Source of the DNA: JBFWIW01 sp050253535
GTDB lineage: Bacteria; Bacillota; Clostridia; Oscillospirales; Oscillospiraceae
Assembly: GCA_050253535.1 (NCBI GenBank)
Contig: JBFWIW010000072.1
Span: 1 to 13,478, forward strand
DNA: 13,478 nt
Direction of reading: 5' to 3'
The notes under the pieces are model-generated. The model searched no databases. It was given only the letters and a program-made list of their open reading frames with translations, and was not told the origin of the DNA. The translations under genes were made by a program, and so were the position numbers. Every line of letters begins with the position of its first letter. Positions within the stretch are counted from its first letter, which is position 1. This document shows positions 1-6,726 of this stretch, one piece after another.

Positions 1-2027
1 TTGACTCACCAGAAGAACGTGAAAAAAAGCGAAAAAAGCAGCTCTATGACGTTGGCGAAGCAACCGGCCGTTTTTTTTGGGACGATGCACCTGGTAAATT
101 CGGCTTTGAAGAACGCGAAGGCCAGCAGGACATGGCGTTTGAAATACTGGAAGCCATAAAAAGCGAGCAGCACATAGCAGTGGAAGCAGGCGTTGGAATT
201 GGAAAATCCTTTGCCTATTTAGTCCCGCTTATGCTGTATAATCAGCGTTCCAAAAAACCTGTTGTTATTGCAACTTCAACGATTGCTTTGCAAGAACAAC
301 TTTTAGATGATGCACATCGTCTTCAAAAACTGCTGCATTTATCACAGGAGATTACCCTTGCCAAGGGCCAATCGCACTACCTGTGCCTAAAGCGAGCGGA
401 AGAATATATTAGCAATGAGAACGCAAAACTACGTCATGAAATTGAAGATGGAATGAGGGTTGGATACTATGAACGCAAAAATTATCCATTCGCCATTCCA
501 CAGGCTATATGGGATTGGATCAATGTTACTCACTATAGTAAGCGAACCTGTGATGCCTGCACTCAGAAATGCGCATACCGTGCTTTGAGGCAACGGCTGA
601 AATTCACGGATGGCATTATCCTGTGTAACCAAGATTTGCTGACAGCTCACCTCATAAATCAGAGTCACGGCCAAGAGGGCGTCCTGAATAGAGAAATTGA
701 AATTGCGGTTATTGATGAAGCGCATAATTTGGAAGACAAGGTGCGAAGTGCAACAACCGAGCACTTCAGTAAAGGCTATCTTTGTAGCCGCATTACTGCT
801 GCCGTGCGAGAATTAAGAAGCGAACAGCAATCCATGGTTCGGAAAGAAGCCGATGACGCCAAAGCCGCATTAAATGCAGTATATGACAATCTTACTGAGC
901 AACTGCAAAAGCAAGTCGCGTCCTCAACACAGAACATGAAATATGCAGATCGATTTTTCTTTGATTACAAGCCAGAATCTATGGAATTAATCGCAGCAGC
1001 CGCAACCAGGTTGCATGCTCTCTCAGAAAGGGTCGAAATTTATTCCAGTTTCGATTACCGGCAATCCAGCTCAGCTGCAGCGTCTGATGAACTTGAGTCG
1101 CTTTCATATTCAATGAGCGAATTAAGTGAAGAAATTGAAAAGAGACTGGTATGGATTGAACGCAAGGGACCCAATGTTGAGCTGTTATGCTGCCCTAAAA
1201 ATACAAGCGACATTATCCGCCGACTCTATTTCAACGGCAGTATCCACACAATACTGACCTCTGCCACGCTGACAAACGCCAACACAGGAAGCGTTGAGGA
1301 AATGTATTCTTATTTCGTCAATAACACCGGATTCCCATTAGACAAAACAGCAATACTCTCAGAGCCGAAGCCCTCGCCATTCCCGTACGATGAGCATGCG
1401 ATGATATATTATTGCGACGATCTTCCACACCCAACGAGAGAACATGATGATTTCATTCAGCAAGGTGTAGCCAGAATGAAAGAGATTCTGGAAATTTCGC
1501 AGGGTAAGGCACTTGTTTTATTTACCGCCAAGACTGATATGGAAGAAGTGTATGCACAGCTGCAAAGCGGCGATTTGCCGTATAAAATTCTTATGCAGCA
1601 GCCCGGAGCCTCGCAGGATCGTATTCTGCAGGAATTCAAGGATGACACCAATTCTGTATTACTTGGAACAGGAGCATATTGGGAAGGAATTAGCATTGAA
1701 GGAAAGAGTTTATCAAATTTAATAATCTTTCGGCTTCCTTTCCCTGTGCCTGATCCAATCATCAACTACAAAGCCTCGGTTGCAAAAGACCCACTCATGG
1801 ATGTACAAGTTCCAGAAATGATCATTAAATTCAAGCAAGGTATAGGACGGCTTATTCGAAACTTTACAGATACGGGTATCGTTTCTATAATTGACAGCCG
1901 TTTACGAGATAACCCCAAATCACGCTATTACGATGTTGCGTGGGCATCGTTGCCAATACATAATCGGACAACCAGCCTTACTGAACTTGAAGAGTTCTAT
2001 CATAAAATTACTGTCGGTCAGGGATAA
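1..2027 (+). CDS. dinG: DinG-family Fe-S ATP-dependent DNA helicase, 5' partial
   Basis: This is a superfamily 2 (XPD/DinG type) 5'-3' DNA helicase that unwinds DNA using ATP. The frame is open from base 3 to the stop at 2025-2027. The first in-frame ATG (132) is not the true start, because the upstream codons encode a conserved-looking stretch (GKFGFEEREGQQD) in the position of the family's nucleotide-contacting Q-like motif, and no ATG, GTG or TTG occurs in frame before 132. Counting from that Met, I see Walker A GVGIGKS (20-26), four cysteines that fit an iron-sulfur cluster (C85, C140, C143, C147), the DEAH box (195-198), SATLT (377-381), YWEG (516-519) and the motif VI QGIGRLIR (569-576). 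No exonuclease domain is visible, but the N-terminus is outside the window. The gene is AT-richer than everything to the right. A hairpin and a truncated tRNA follow, so it may belong to a different element or to the chromosome. Family assignment is secure; the cellular role is not. Confidence 0.93.
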   Translation, partial: DSPEEREKKRKKQLYDVGEATGRFFWDDAPGKFGFEEREGQQDMAFEILEAIKSEQHIAVEAGVGIGKSFAYLVPLMLYNQRSKKPVVIATSTIALQEQLLDDAHRLQKLLHLSQEITLAKGQSHYLCLKRAEEYISNENAKLRHEIEDGMRVGYYERKNYPFAIPQAIWDWINVTHYSKRTCDACTQKCAYRALRQRLKFTDGIILCNQDLLTAHLINQSHGQEGVLNREIEIAVIDEAHNLEDKVRSATTEHFSKGYLCSRITAAVRELRSEQQSMVRKEADDAKAALNAVYDNLTEQLQKQVASSTQNMKYADRFFFDYKPESMELIAAAATRLHALSERVEIYSSFDYRQSSSAAASDELESLSYSMSELSEEIEKRLVWIERKGPNVELLCCPKNTSDIIRRLYFNGSIHTILTSATLTNANTGSVEEMYSYFVNNTGFPLDKTAILSEPKPSPFPYDEHAMIYYCDDLPHPTREHDDFIQQGVARMKEILEISQGKALVLFTAKTDMEEVYAQLQSGDLPYKILMQQPGASQDRILQEFKDDTNSVLLGTGAYWEGISIEGKSLSNLIIFRLPFPVPDPIINYKASVAKDPLMDVQVPEMIIKFKQGIGRLIRNFTDTGIVSIIDSRLRDNPKSRYYDVAWASLPIHNRTTSLTELEEFYHKITVGQG

Positions 2028-2066
2028 GATGCAATGCAGATAAAGGATCATAGAAAATAAAAAAGT

Positions 2067-2104
2067 TGCGAACCGCGTGCGTTCCTTCCGCTGCGTGGTT
2101 CGCA
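2067..2104. repeat. 11-bp inverted repeat between the helicase gene and the tRNA remnant
   Basis: The arms TGCGAACCGCG (2067-2077) and CGTGGTTCGCA (2094-2104) pair over 11 bp with one G.T wobble around a 16-base loop. There is no T tract, so it is a poor intrinsic terminator. The right arm contains the same GGTTCGCATC decamer as the tRNA-Ala anticodon arm. It could be a helicase 3' structure or a site bound by a recombinase at the element end. Confidence 0.6.
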
Positions 2105-2161
2105 TCGTGGCATAAAAAGTGCTGATTTTAGGGACAAGAAAAAAGGCCCGCTTTGCGGACC

Positions 2162-2224
2162 ACTTGGGAGAGCGTACGGTTCGCATCCGTAAGGTCGAGA
2201 GTTCGATCCTCTTCGTCTCCACCA
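2162..2224 (+). tRNA. tRNA-Ala(CGC) 3' remnant, 5' end missing; probable attachment site
   Basis: The 3' part of a tRNA is plain: the D-loop and D-stem 3' half (CTTGGGAGAGC), an anticodon arm with a perfect 5-bp stem TACGG/CCGTA and 7-base loop TTCGCAT giving anticodon CGC (alanine), a T-arm GAGAG-TTCGATC-CTCTT, the acceptor strand CGTCTCC, discriminator A and an encoded CCA. The matching GGAGACG acceptor strand and the GCTC D-stem half are absent upstream, where unrelated sequence stands, so this cannot fold into a working tRNA. Tyrosine integrases of many elements carry the 3' part of a tRNA gene in their attP site and leave such a truncated copy at the far end after integration. In that geometry, DNA to the left is the element and DNA to the right is host or a second element. 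Confidence 0.85.
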
Positions 2225-2261
2225 AGAAAGTCAGCAAACTCAAGGATTTGCTGGCTTTCTT
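2225..2261 (+). terminator. Hairpin directly after the tRNA remnant
   Basis: AGAAAGTCAGCAAA (2225-2238) pairs with TTTGCTGGCTTTCT (2247-2260) over 14 bp with one T.G wobble and an 8-base loop. It starts at the base after the CCA end and its 3' arm is T-rich. This fits the intrinsic terminator of the tRNA gene, kept together with the remnant. Confidence 0.7.
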
Positions 2262-2576
2262 CATTTCCGGGACGGCGCAAAACCGAAAACGTCTGCGGTA
2301 AACATGGGAAACGCTCGGTTCGCATCTGTTTGTGCATTGTGCTGTATTGTCCCGTCAATAGAGCTGTGAAAAAGTGTGCCAGAGGGATAAACAAGGCGGC
2401 GTTCAACAGTTGCCTGGTTTTAAGGGGCAAACGAGCAAAACAATGGCGCGCAGTCCTCAAAGTTGCGTACCAATCGTTTCTCACATAGCGAAATTGTATA
2501 TAAGGAGCACCACAATATCAGGCTGGGATTCTGTTAAACGGAACCCCGGCCTATTTGTTATTAAGGAGGATTTTAT
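2262..2576. other. Gene-free stretch with a degenerate tRNA-like repeat and leader of the 220-aa gene
   Basis: I find no convincing gene here. Bases 2303-2332 resemble the tRNA-Ala D-stem and anticodon arm (TGGGA..., then an exact GGTTCGCATC at 2317-2326). A short hairpin TTGCC...GGCAA lies near 2411-2431. TATATAAGGAG near 2497-2507 has a -10-like and an SD-like string but no start codon follows. The stretch may be an untranslated leader or an arm of the attachment site. Confidence 0.4.
2520..2552 (+). terminator. Strong hairpin just before the 220-aa gene, attenuator-like
   Basis: AGGCTGGG (2520-2527) pairs with CCCGGCCT (2545-2552). The stem continues through one A.C mismatch into TTCTGT/ACGGAA and closes on a 3-base TAA loop, giving about 14 paired positions including two T.G wobbles. 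A moderately T-rich tail (ATTTGTTATT) follows, then the AAGGAGG ribosome-binding site. The hairpin ends 24 bases before the ATG, so it would act as an attenuator or a 5' stabilising structure. Confidence 0.6.
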
Positions 2577-3239
2577 ATGGACAGAAAATACTTTAACGAA
2601 CTCTCCCGCATTCTCGCAAAACAGGATATCGAGTCCATTGTCCAGCGCGAAGACAATCTCACAATCCTGCTTGACGGTCTACCCGCTTGTCACGTGGGCG
2701 CTACAAGCCAGATGTTTGTTGCCCTCGGCAATCTGCGGACGCCTGAAGCCGATGATCTCTACCACAGGACAGCGCCTATTGCCGAAACGGTCAGAGAATA
2801 CATGACGGCAATAGAAAAGGCTCCTCTCCTCAAGGCAAGGGATTTGGATGAGGACTTCCGCCTGCTTACCGAGTTTAATGGTACTGTCCTCGCCGGGCGG
2901 GAAACAGAAAAAGGCTATGGATACAAATTTGTAACATGGCAGCGCGACTACGACGGCACCGGCGTGGGACAGGGGCACTATTATATTGACAACTACACAG
3001 CGGCAAAGGAGGACTTCGCTGAACGTGCCGGTCTCGTACCGCGCGACCGATTGTTTACAAATGAGCAGTTCACGGAAATATACCGATGTTTGCGGAACAC
3101 TATGGATTCCGAACATGAACTGACATATGAGCAGGAGAAGCTGATCGAGAAAACCGCGTCGCAAATCGAGTGCGCCGTCCCTGATATACAGGACAGGGAT
3201 GGACAAGCAAAAGGAATGGCACAGAAATTAAGTATTTAA
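2577..3239 (+). CDS. Uncharacterised 220-aa accessory-element protein
   Basis: I do not recognise a named family with confidence. The protein is soluble, with no signal peptide or membrane segment, and is rich in acidic and aromatic residues. The middle holds a Tyr/Gly-rich segment (GYGYKFVTW, 113-121; GQGHYYIDNYTAAKEDFA, 131-148). The rest looks helical, ending in a stretch LTYEQEKLIEKTASQIE (182-198). Similar wording occurs, from memory, in proteins next to ArdA-type genes in clostridial conjugative elements. The start is supported by a strong AAGGAGG six to seven bases upstream. It appears monocistronic: a hairpin lies just before it and a strong terminator just after it. A role in establishment or anti-defence is possible from context only. 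Confidence 0.8.
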   Translation: MDRKYFNELSRILAKQDIESIVQREDNLTILLDGLPACHVGATSQMFVALGNLRTPEADDLYHRTAPIAETVREYMTAIEKAPLLKARDLDEDFRLLTEFNGTVLAGRETEKGYGYKFVTWQRDYDGTGVGQGHYYIDNYTAAKEDFAERAGLVPRDRLFTNEQFTEIYRCLRNTMDSEHELTYEQEKLIEKTASQIECAVPDIQDRDGQAKGMAQKLSI

Positions 3240-3246
3240 GCAATTG

Positions 3247-3291
3247 GCCGGAGAATTGGGCGGATCATAGCCTCTATTCTCCGGCTTTTTT
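3247..3291 (+). terminator. Intrinsic terminator after the 220-aa gene
   Basis: A perfect 10-bp stem GCCGGAGAAT (3247-3256) / ATTCTCCGGC (3276-3285) is followed by TTTTTTGTTTT. The T run ends shortly before the ribosome-binding site of the next gene, which leaves no room for a separate promoter between them. Confidence 0.9.
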
Positions 3292-3314
3292 GTTTTCAGG
3301 AAAGGAGGCAGAGT

Positions 3315-3533
3315 ATGACCGGCGTATTTTACGACTCAAACGTTCTCAGCACGGTAAGCAGAGAGCCGCCGCCGCGAAGCACGGGCCCATTTGAAAGCTG
3401 CGGCGACTGCCCTTACGCCTCCGTTGGCTTTGTGTGCCACACTGCGGAGGGAAACTGCCTGAGAACCGAAATGCAAAAAATACAGAAGAGAAAGGACGAG
3501 TCCAATGATAAGAGCGCTGCTGAACAACCCTGA
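3315..3533 (+). CDS. Small Cys4 protein, possible zinc ribbon, 72 aa
   Basis: The start has an excellent AAAGGAGG six bases upstream (3301-3308), and the 3' end overlaps the next gene by 29 bases, which supports a real, translationally linked gene. Four cysteines, C29, C32, C41 and C48 (pattern C-x2-C-x8-C-x6-C, also H42), form a compact centre suited to binding a metal such as zinc. The tail (about 52-72) is charged and probably disordered. No family is recognised. Being the first gene of the ArdA operon, it could be a small DNA- or protein-binding accessory factor, but that is inference. Confidence 0.72.
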   Translation: MTGVFYDSNVLSTVSREPPPRSTGPFESCGDCPYASVGFVCHTAEGNCLRTEMQKIQKRKDESNDKSAAEQP

Positions 3534-4680
3534 ACGCCCTGAACAACAACCCGTATTGGTCTGTTTCCCGATTGTTAATCATGACGAGGTTTACGAAATG
3601 CTCGGCAAAATAGACGTTGGGAGTGCGATCGGGCGCGATTGCGGCGTTGAGGAAATAGCCGGTGACTATCCCGCGCTTGCACGGCTGGAGGACACTGTCG
3701 TCAATTTGGACGAGCTCGATTATCTGGCCAAGCGGCTGGAGAGCTTCGACAAAACGGAAATCGCCAAATTCCAAAGCTGCGCCGAGGCTTTTAATTACAA
3801 AGGGCTCCCCGACTTAATCAACCTGACCTTTTGCTGCCAGGAAACCACGGTGATCCAGGATTTCACCGACATAAACGCCATAGGTCTCCTGCACCATCTC
3901 GACGTTAACGGCGCTGCGGCGGTCGACGAGCTCAAGTATTTGGACGGGAGCAAGATTGCGCGAAATCTTTTCCAACATGAAAAGGGGCTCGTCACGCCCT
4001 ACGGCGTTCTTTACGAAAACGGCATGGAAATGGAACAGGTATACAAGGGACGGGAGTTCCCGCGGTACTGGTACGACGACCGCGTGATGGAGCTTGCCGT
4101 GACAAAGCTCAGCGAGCGTGAGGATACCCCTTACATAACGTGGCTGTATCTGCCGATGACGGATAAACAAATCGATCGTTCGCTGGAGCGCGGCGGATTT
4201 GAGAGCTGGGGGGATATGCGCCTCGAGCTCTATGATTATATGATGCCGCCAAACGCGGCTAAAATCGTCAAAGGTTCCGGCGAGTGCCTCGAGAACCTGA
4301 ACGCTCTGGCTAAGACGCTGAGCGGCATGAGCGAGGGAGCACTAAAAAAGCTTGACGCGGTTATAGAGTACGCTGAGCCGGACAGCGCGGAGCGGGTCAC
4401 GCGACTTGCGGAGAATCTGGAATACTTTAAATTTGTCGAGGGCGCGCTTACGCCGGAGGATTACGGCCGCCGCGCGGTTGAGCTGGCCGGTAACACTCCT
4501 TTTGCTGACGGCCTCGATGAGTTCATTGATTTTCAAAAATACGGCGAGCGGCTGATATCAAATCTGAACGGCAAATTTGTAAGCGGCGGCCACGTCAGTT
4601 ATAACGGCCTTAAGCCAATTGAGGAGCTTATGCGCGACGCTCCGGCAGAGCACATGGATATGGGCATGGAAATGTATTAG
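3505..4680 (+). CDS. ardA: ArdA-like antirestriction protein, two-domain, 391 aa
   Basis: ArdA proteins are acidic mimics of B-form DNA that occupy type I restriction-modification enzymes and protect incoming mobile DNA. This one is rich in Asp and Glu and contains the family-like signature twice: LDYLAKRL (71-78) and LNALAKTL (265-272), each followed by a helical acidic stretch. A second repeated block follows each: DELKYLDGSKIARNL (141-155) with PYGVLYENG, and DEFIDFQKYGERLIS (338-352) with HVSYNG. At 391 aa it is about twice the usual 165-180 aa of single ArdA proteins, consistent with an internal duplication. The tail ends MGMEMY. It overlaps the Cys4 gene and is followed 59 bases later by the LPD28 gene. 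Its repeats are more diverged than those of the ArdA at 7285. Activity against restriction is inferred from the family. Confidence 0.8.
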   Translation: MIRALLNNPERPEQQPVLVCFPIVNHDEVYEMLGKIDVGSAIGRDCGVEEIAGDYPALARLEDTVVNLDELDYLAKRLESFDKTEIAKFQSCAEAFNYKGLPDLINLTFCCQETTVIQDFTDINAIGLLHHLDVNGAAAVDELKYLDGSKIARNLFQHEKGLVTPYGVLYENGMEMEQVYKGREFPRYWYDDRVMELAVTKLSEREDTPYITWLYLPMTDKQIDRSLERGGFESWGDMRLELYDYMMPPNAAKIVKGSGECLENLNALAKTLSGMSEGALKKLDAVIEYAEPDSAERVTRLAENLEYFKFVEGALTPEDYGRRAVELAGNTPFADGLDEFIDFQKYGERLISNLNGKFVSGGHVSYNGLKPIEELMRDAPAEHMDMGMEMY

Positions 4681-4721
4681 CTATACGAGCGCCGTTGTGG
4701 TATGTTGTGTCCCGCATAATT

Positions 4722-4730
4722 AAAAAGGAG
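4722..4730 (+). promoter_or_regulatory. Ribosome-binding site that decides the TTG start of the LPD28 gene
   Basis: AAAAAGGAG ends at 4730. The ATG at 4731 touches it with no spacer, while the in-frame TTG at 4740 sits at a normal 9-base distance. The TTG is therefore the likely start. Confidence 0.65.
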
Positions 4731-4739
4731 ATGAAGCAC

Positions 4740-5537
4740 TTGCAGAGAAACGCCAGAAAAGAACGATTTGAGAGCGTGGAGCTGTTTGGGAAGCCGGCGC
4801 TCTTTATGGTCTCGCGCCTCGACCGGTCGAGCGTTCCCGAGGGCTTTTCACGTTATGAAATCCGAGGGAGCGACAACGATTCAGGAAAGCTGAACACATT
4901 GGAAAACAACGTCGGAGTCAACTATGCCGGGAGCGTTCTATCCCCGAAGCCGATTACCATTCCGAAATCGGGATACAAGTATATCGGAGGCAAGTTAAAT
5001 TTTCTCGGCGAAAGCCTGACGCTCACGGAATTTTGCGAAAAGCATAAAATCGAGCTTCCGCCCGATCCCCGGCAATATACGCTCCGTCCCGCCACAGAAG
5101 CTGAGGCGGGACTCTTTTATTCTCAACCCAATGAAGCTGACGTGCAAAACGCGGTCGTTGGCCATCTGCGCATGGATTTCGGAAGCTCCGGCAAGGAGTT
5201 CTGGTCGACGTGGTGGCCGCGCAACGGCGACGAGTTGAACACGCCCGAATTCAAGACGGAATTTGATGGCCTTATCAACGAGCTTCGTAAATATGGGCCG
5301 CTGGAAAATCTGCCGGCAATGGTTTTGTATTGCGCCGACAGGGACAAGGCGAGGCTGAATGGCGGCGCGGGATACGACTATGGCTTCGTCGCCGAGAGCG
5401 ATAATTACAAATACTTCATCCGCTGCAGGCCCATGCGGGGCGATTATAACGGTTACGTTTATGCCCAGGACAAGCGCCGGCAGGAGATGAATATGACGCA
5501 CGCACCCGATCAGGGCATGACGATAGGAGGTATGTGA
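4740..5537 (+). CDS. LPD28-domain protein of mobile elements, 265 aa
   Basis: The N-terminal part (about residues 8-75) matches what I know of LPD28, a domain of large polyvalent proteins and smaller proteins in conjugative elements: VELFGKPALF (13-22), RLDRSSVPEG (26-35), IRGSDND (41-47), then VNYAGSVLSPKPI. The second half is a separate domain with aromatic-rich segments (EFWSTWWPRNGDE, then GYDYGFVAESDNYKYFIRC) and a Met-rich tail. The start at TTG 4740 is chosen from spacing to AAAAAGGAG; a longer form from TTG 4695 has no ribosome-binding site. It lies between an ArdA-like gene and a DUF4314 gene, one base before the latter, so it belongs to the same operon. The biochemical role of LPD28 is unknown; delivery with the element or anti-defence are guesses. 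Confidence 0.8.
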   Translation: MQRNARKERFESVELFGKPALFMVSRLDRSSVPEGFSRYEIRGSDNDSGKLNTLENNVGVNYAGSVLSPKPITIPKSGYKYIGGKLNFLGESLTLTEFCEKHKIELPPDPRQYTLRPATEAEAGLFYSQPNEADVQNAVVGHLRMDFGSSGKEFWSTWWPRNGDELNTPEFKTEFDGLINELRKYGPLENLPAMVLYCADRDKARLNGGAGYDYGFVAESDNYKYFIRCRPMRGDYNGYVYAQDKRRQEMNMTHAPDQGMTIGGM

Positions 5538-5538
5538 A

Positions 5539-6267
5539 ATGAACCGGCATCCGAAATGGGTGGAATTTATGAAGGAACAATTCCCGCCTGGCACGCGTAT
5601 CAGGCTTAACGAGATGAAAGACCCCCATGCCCCGGTGCCGCCCGGCACGGAGGGAACGGTCGATTTTGTCGACGACGCCTGTAATATCCATATGCGTTGG
5701 GACAACGGCCGTACACTCAGCCTGCTCCCCGGCGAGGACCGCTTCAGCGTGATAGCGCCGAAGCTGACGGAGATGAAGGTGTACATGCCGCTCTTCGTCG
5801 ATACTTATGAGAGCAATGAATACGGCGACCTGGAGGAATACCCAACCGAGGTGGATAGCCGTATCGCGGCCGGTTACGCGGACACAATCAACGCCGCGAT
5901 CAAGCGCTTTCGCATGCCGGAGGAAAAGGAGCGCGGCATCATGAGCTGGTACCGCGAGGGCGACGGCGTGGATGAAAAGGTCTATTCGGCAGAGTTTTCC
6001 GTCGAGAATGTAAACGGCAGGCTTTGGGGCGTCGTCGAGTATACTGTCACGGGTGAACTCACACCGGAGGAAACGGAAAGCTTCGAGGCTTATGTGACCG
6101 GACAGGCGGCAGACGGCTGGGGCGAGTCGTTCGAGCAACACCCCATAAAAACACCTGCCGGAGATCTGTATGTCCACCTCTGGAGCGGCGATAACGGCTG
6201 GCGGCTGTACACCGAGGCCGAGGCGCTGTCATGGCAGGGACAGAGGCCGGAAATGCAGCTCGAATAG
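5539..6267 (+). CDS. DUF4314-domain protein, 242 aa
   Basis: The N-terminal about 75 residues fit DUF4314, a small SH3-like or Tudor-like fold common in Firmicute mobile elements: PPGTRIRLNEM (16-26), PVPPGTEGTVDFVDD (32-46), then MRWDNGRTLSLLPGEDRF (52-69). The C-terminal part (about 78-240) is an additional domain containing TGQAADGWGESFEQ (about 192-205) and HLWSGDNGWRLYTE, which I have seen associated with DUF4314 and ArdA-type genes but cannot name. The start ATG is one base after the stop of the LPD28 gene, with GGAGG upstream inside that gene's end, so the two are translationally coupled. It is the last gene of the operon, facing the convergent repressor gene. Function is unknown. Confidence 0.82.
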   Translation: MNRHPKWVEFMKEQFPPGTRIRLNEMKDPHAPVPPGTEGTVDFVDDACNIHMRWDNGRTLSLLPGEDRFSVIAPKLTEMKVYMPLFVDTYESNEYGDLEEYPTEVDSRIAAGYADTINAAIKRFRMPEEKERGIMSWYREGDGVDEKVYSAEFSVENVNGRLWGVVEYTVTGELTPEETESFEAYVTGQAADGWGESFEQHPIKTPAGDLYVHLWSGDNGWRLYTEAEALSWQGQRPEMQLE

Positions 6268-6294
6268 CCGCGTTACCTGATTTCAAACAGCTTG

Positions 6295-6320
6295 GCAATA
6301 GATGGTGTAGTGTTTATTGC
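6295..6320. repeat. Weak hairpin in the convergent intergenic gap
   Basis: GCAATA and TATTGC form a 6-bp stem around a 14-base loop between the DUF4314 gene and the convergent repressor gene. It is too weak to call a terminator. Nothing else is seen in this 79-base gap. Confidence 0.3.
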
Positions 6321-6346
6321 TCATGATAGCCACTAATGCCGACAGA

Positions 6347-6589
6347 TTAATCAAGCTCATCCTCCATACTGCTAAACTCCGGCGTGTTGAAGAAATCAGC
6401 AAGCGTGATATCAAGAGCGTCGCAAAGCTTTTTCAGGGTCAAAACTCTTGGATTTTTCGTGACCCCGTTCACAATGTCGTGAACCGTTGAGGCTGTGGCG
6501 CCCGCCGAGCTGCACAGCCTGCCCACAGTAATACCCCTCTCTTCGCATAACTGTAATATGCGTCTTGAAAAAATTGTTAGTTCAGACAT
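6347..6589 (-). CDS. XRE-family (Cro/CI-type) transcriptional repressor, 80 aa
   Basis: This is a single-domain Cro/CI helix-turn-helix protein. The HTH spans about residues 21-42 (TVGRLCSSAGATASTVHDIV, then NG), with the following helix LKKLCDALDITLADFF (52-67) typical of the fold. A short acidic tail ends the protein, and no dimerisation or protease-sensing domain is present. The start codon at 6587-6589 has GGAGGGG upstream on the minus strand. It faces away from the SLOG gene, and the region between them carries three copies of a palindrome, which are the obvious binding sites. It therefore probably represses both its own promoter and that of the SLOG gene. What relieves repression is not visible. 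Confidence 0.9.
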   Translation of the reverse strand: MSELTIFSRRILQLCEERGITVGRLCSSAGATASTVHDIVNGVTKNPRVLTLKKLCDALDITLADFFNTPEFSSMEDELD

Positions 6590-6604
6590 AACACCCCTCC
6601 GTGC

Positions 6605-6620
6605 ATTCGGTATTCCGTAT
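6605..6620. promoter_or_regulatory. Operator-like palindrome 1
   Basis: ATTCGGTATTCCGTAT fits the consensus TTCGG-N4-CCGWA shared by three sites in this gap. It overlaps the -10 hexamer of the predicted repressor promoter. Confidence 0.65.
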
Positions 6621-6647
6621 TACAAGTATGTAGGATTATGCTGTGAA
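6619..6647 (-). promoter_or_regulatory. Predicted promoter of the XRE repressor gene
   Basis: On the minus strand, TTCACA (-35, 6642-6647) and TGTAAT (-10, 6619-6624) are separated by exactly 17 bases, each hexamer one mismatch from consensus. Operator 1 overlaps the -10 and operator 2 lies just upstream of the -35, which fits autoregulation. Confidence 0.6.
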
Positions 6648-6651
6648 TTAC

Positions 6652-6667
6652 ATTCGGAATTCCGTAG
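6652..6667. promoter_or_regulatory. Operator-like palindrome 2
   Basis: ATTCGGAATTCCGTAG contains the perfect palindrome CGGAATTCCG. It starts 47 bases after site 1 and lies between the two divergent promoters, overlapping the predicted -35 of the SLOG promoter. Confidence 0.7.
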
Positions 6668-6693
6668 ACTTGTGGCGAAAAGTGTGCTATCGT
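6665..6693 (+). promoter_or_regulatory. Possible promoter of the SLOG gene
   Basis: An extended -10 element TGCTATCGT (hexamer TATCGT, 6688-6693) lies 17 bases after a weak -35, TAGACT (6665-6670). The hexamers are 4/6 matches each, so the call leans on the TG extension and on the flanking operators. Confidence 0.4.
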
Positions 6694-6696
6694 GGT

Positions 6697-6713
6697 ATTC
6701 GGAAATCCGAAAT
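6697..6713. promoter_or_regulatory. Operator-like palindrome 3
   Basis: ATTCGGAAATCCGAAAT has the arms TTCGG and CCGAA around four bases, the most symmetric of the three at its outer positions. It lies 45 bases after site 2, around the expected transcription start and just before the GAGGTG ribosome-binding site of the SLOG gene. Confidence 0.7.
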
Positions 6714-6726
6714 AGAGGTGTAAGTA

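Noticed and set aside
132..134. ATG at 132 as the start of the helicase gene
   Set aside because: The frame stays open to the window edge and upstream codons encode the conserved GFEEREGQQD region of DinG proteins, so the gene begins before the window.
2119..2488. Open frames on both strands across 2119-2488
   Set aside because: They run through the tRNA remnant and its hairpin, have no convincing ribosome-binding sites and resemble no protein.
2374..2805. 143-aa plus-strand open frame
   Set aside because: It overlaps the well-supported 220-aa gene in another frame and lacks a ribosome-binding site.
4695..4739. TTG at 4695 as the start of the LPD28 gene
   Set aside because: No ribosome-binding site precedes it; AAAAAGGAG is well placed for the TTG at 4740, and the extra residues do not fit the domain start.
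4995..6177. Long minus-strand open frames (263 and 253 aa)
   Set aside because: They are antisense to the LPD28 and DUF4314 genes, whose products match known domains; GC-rich coding DNA gives such shadows.
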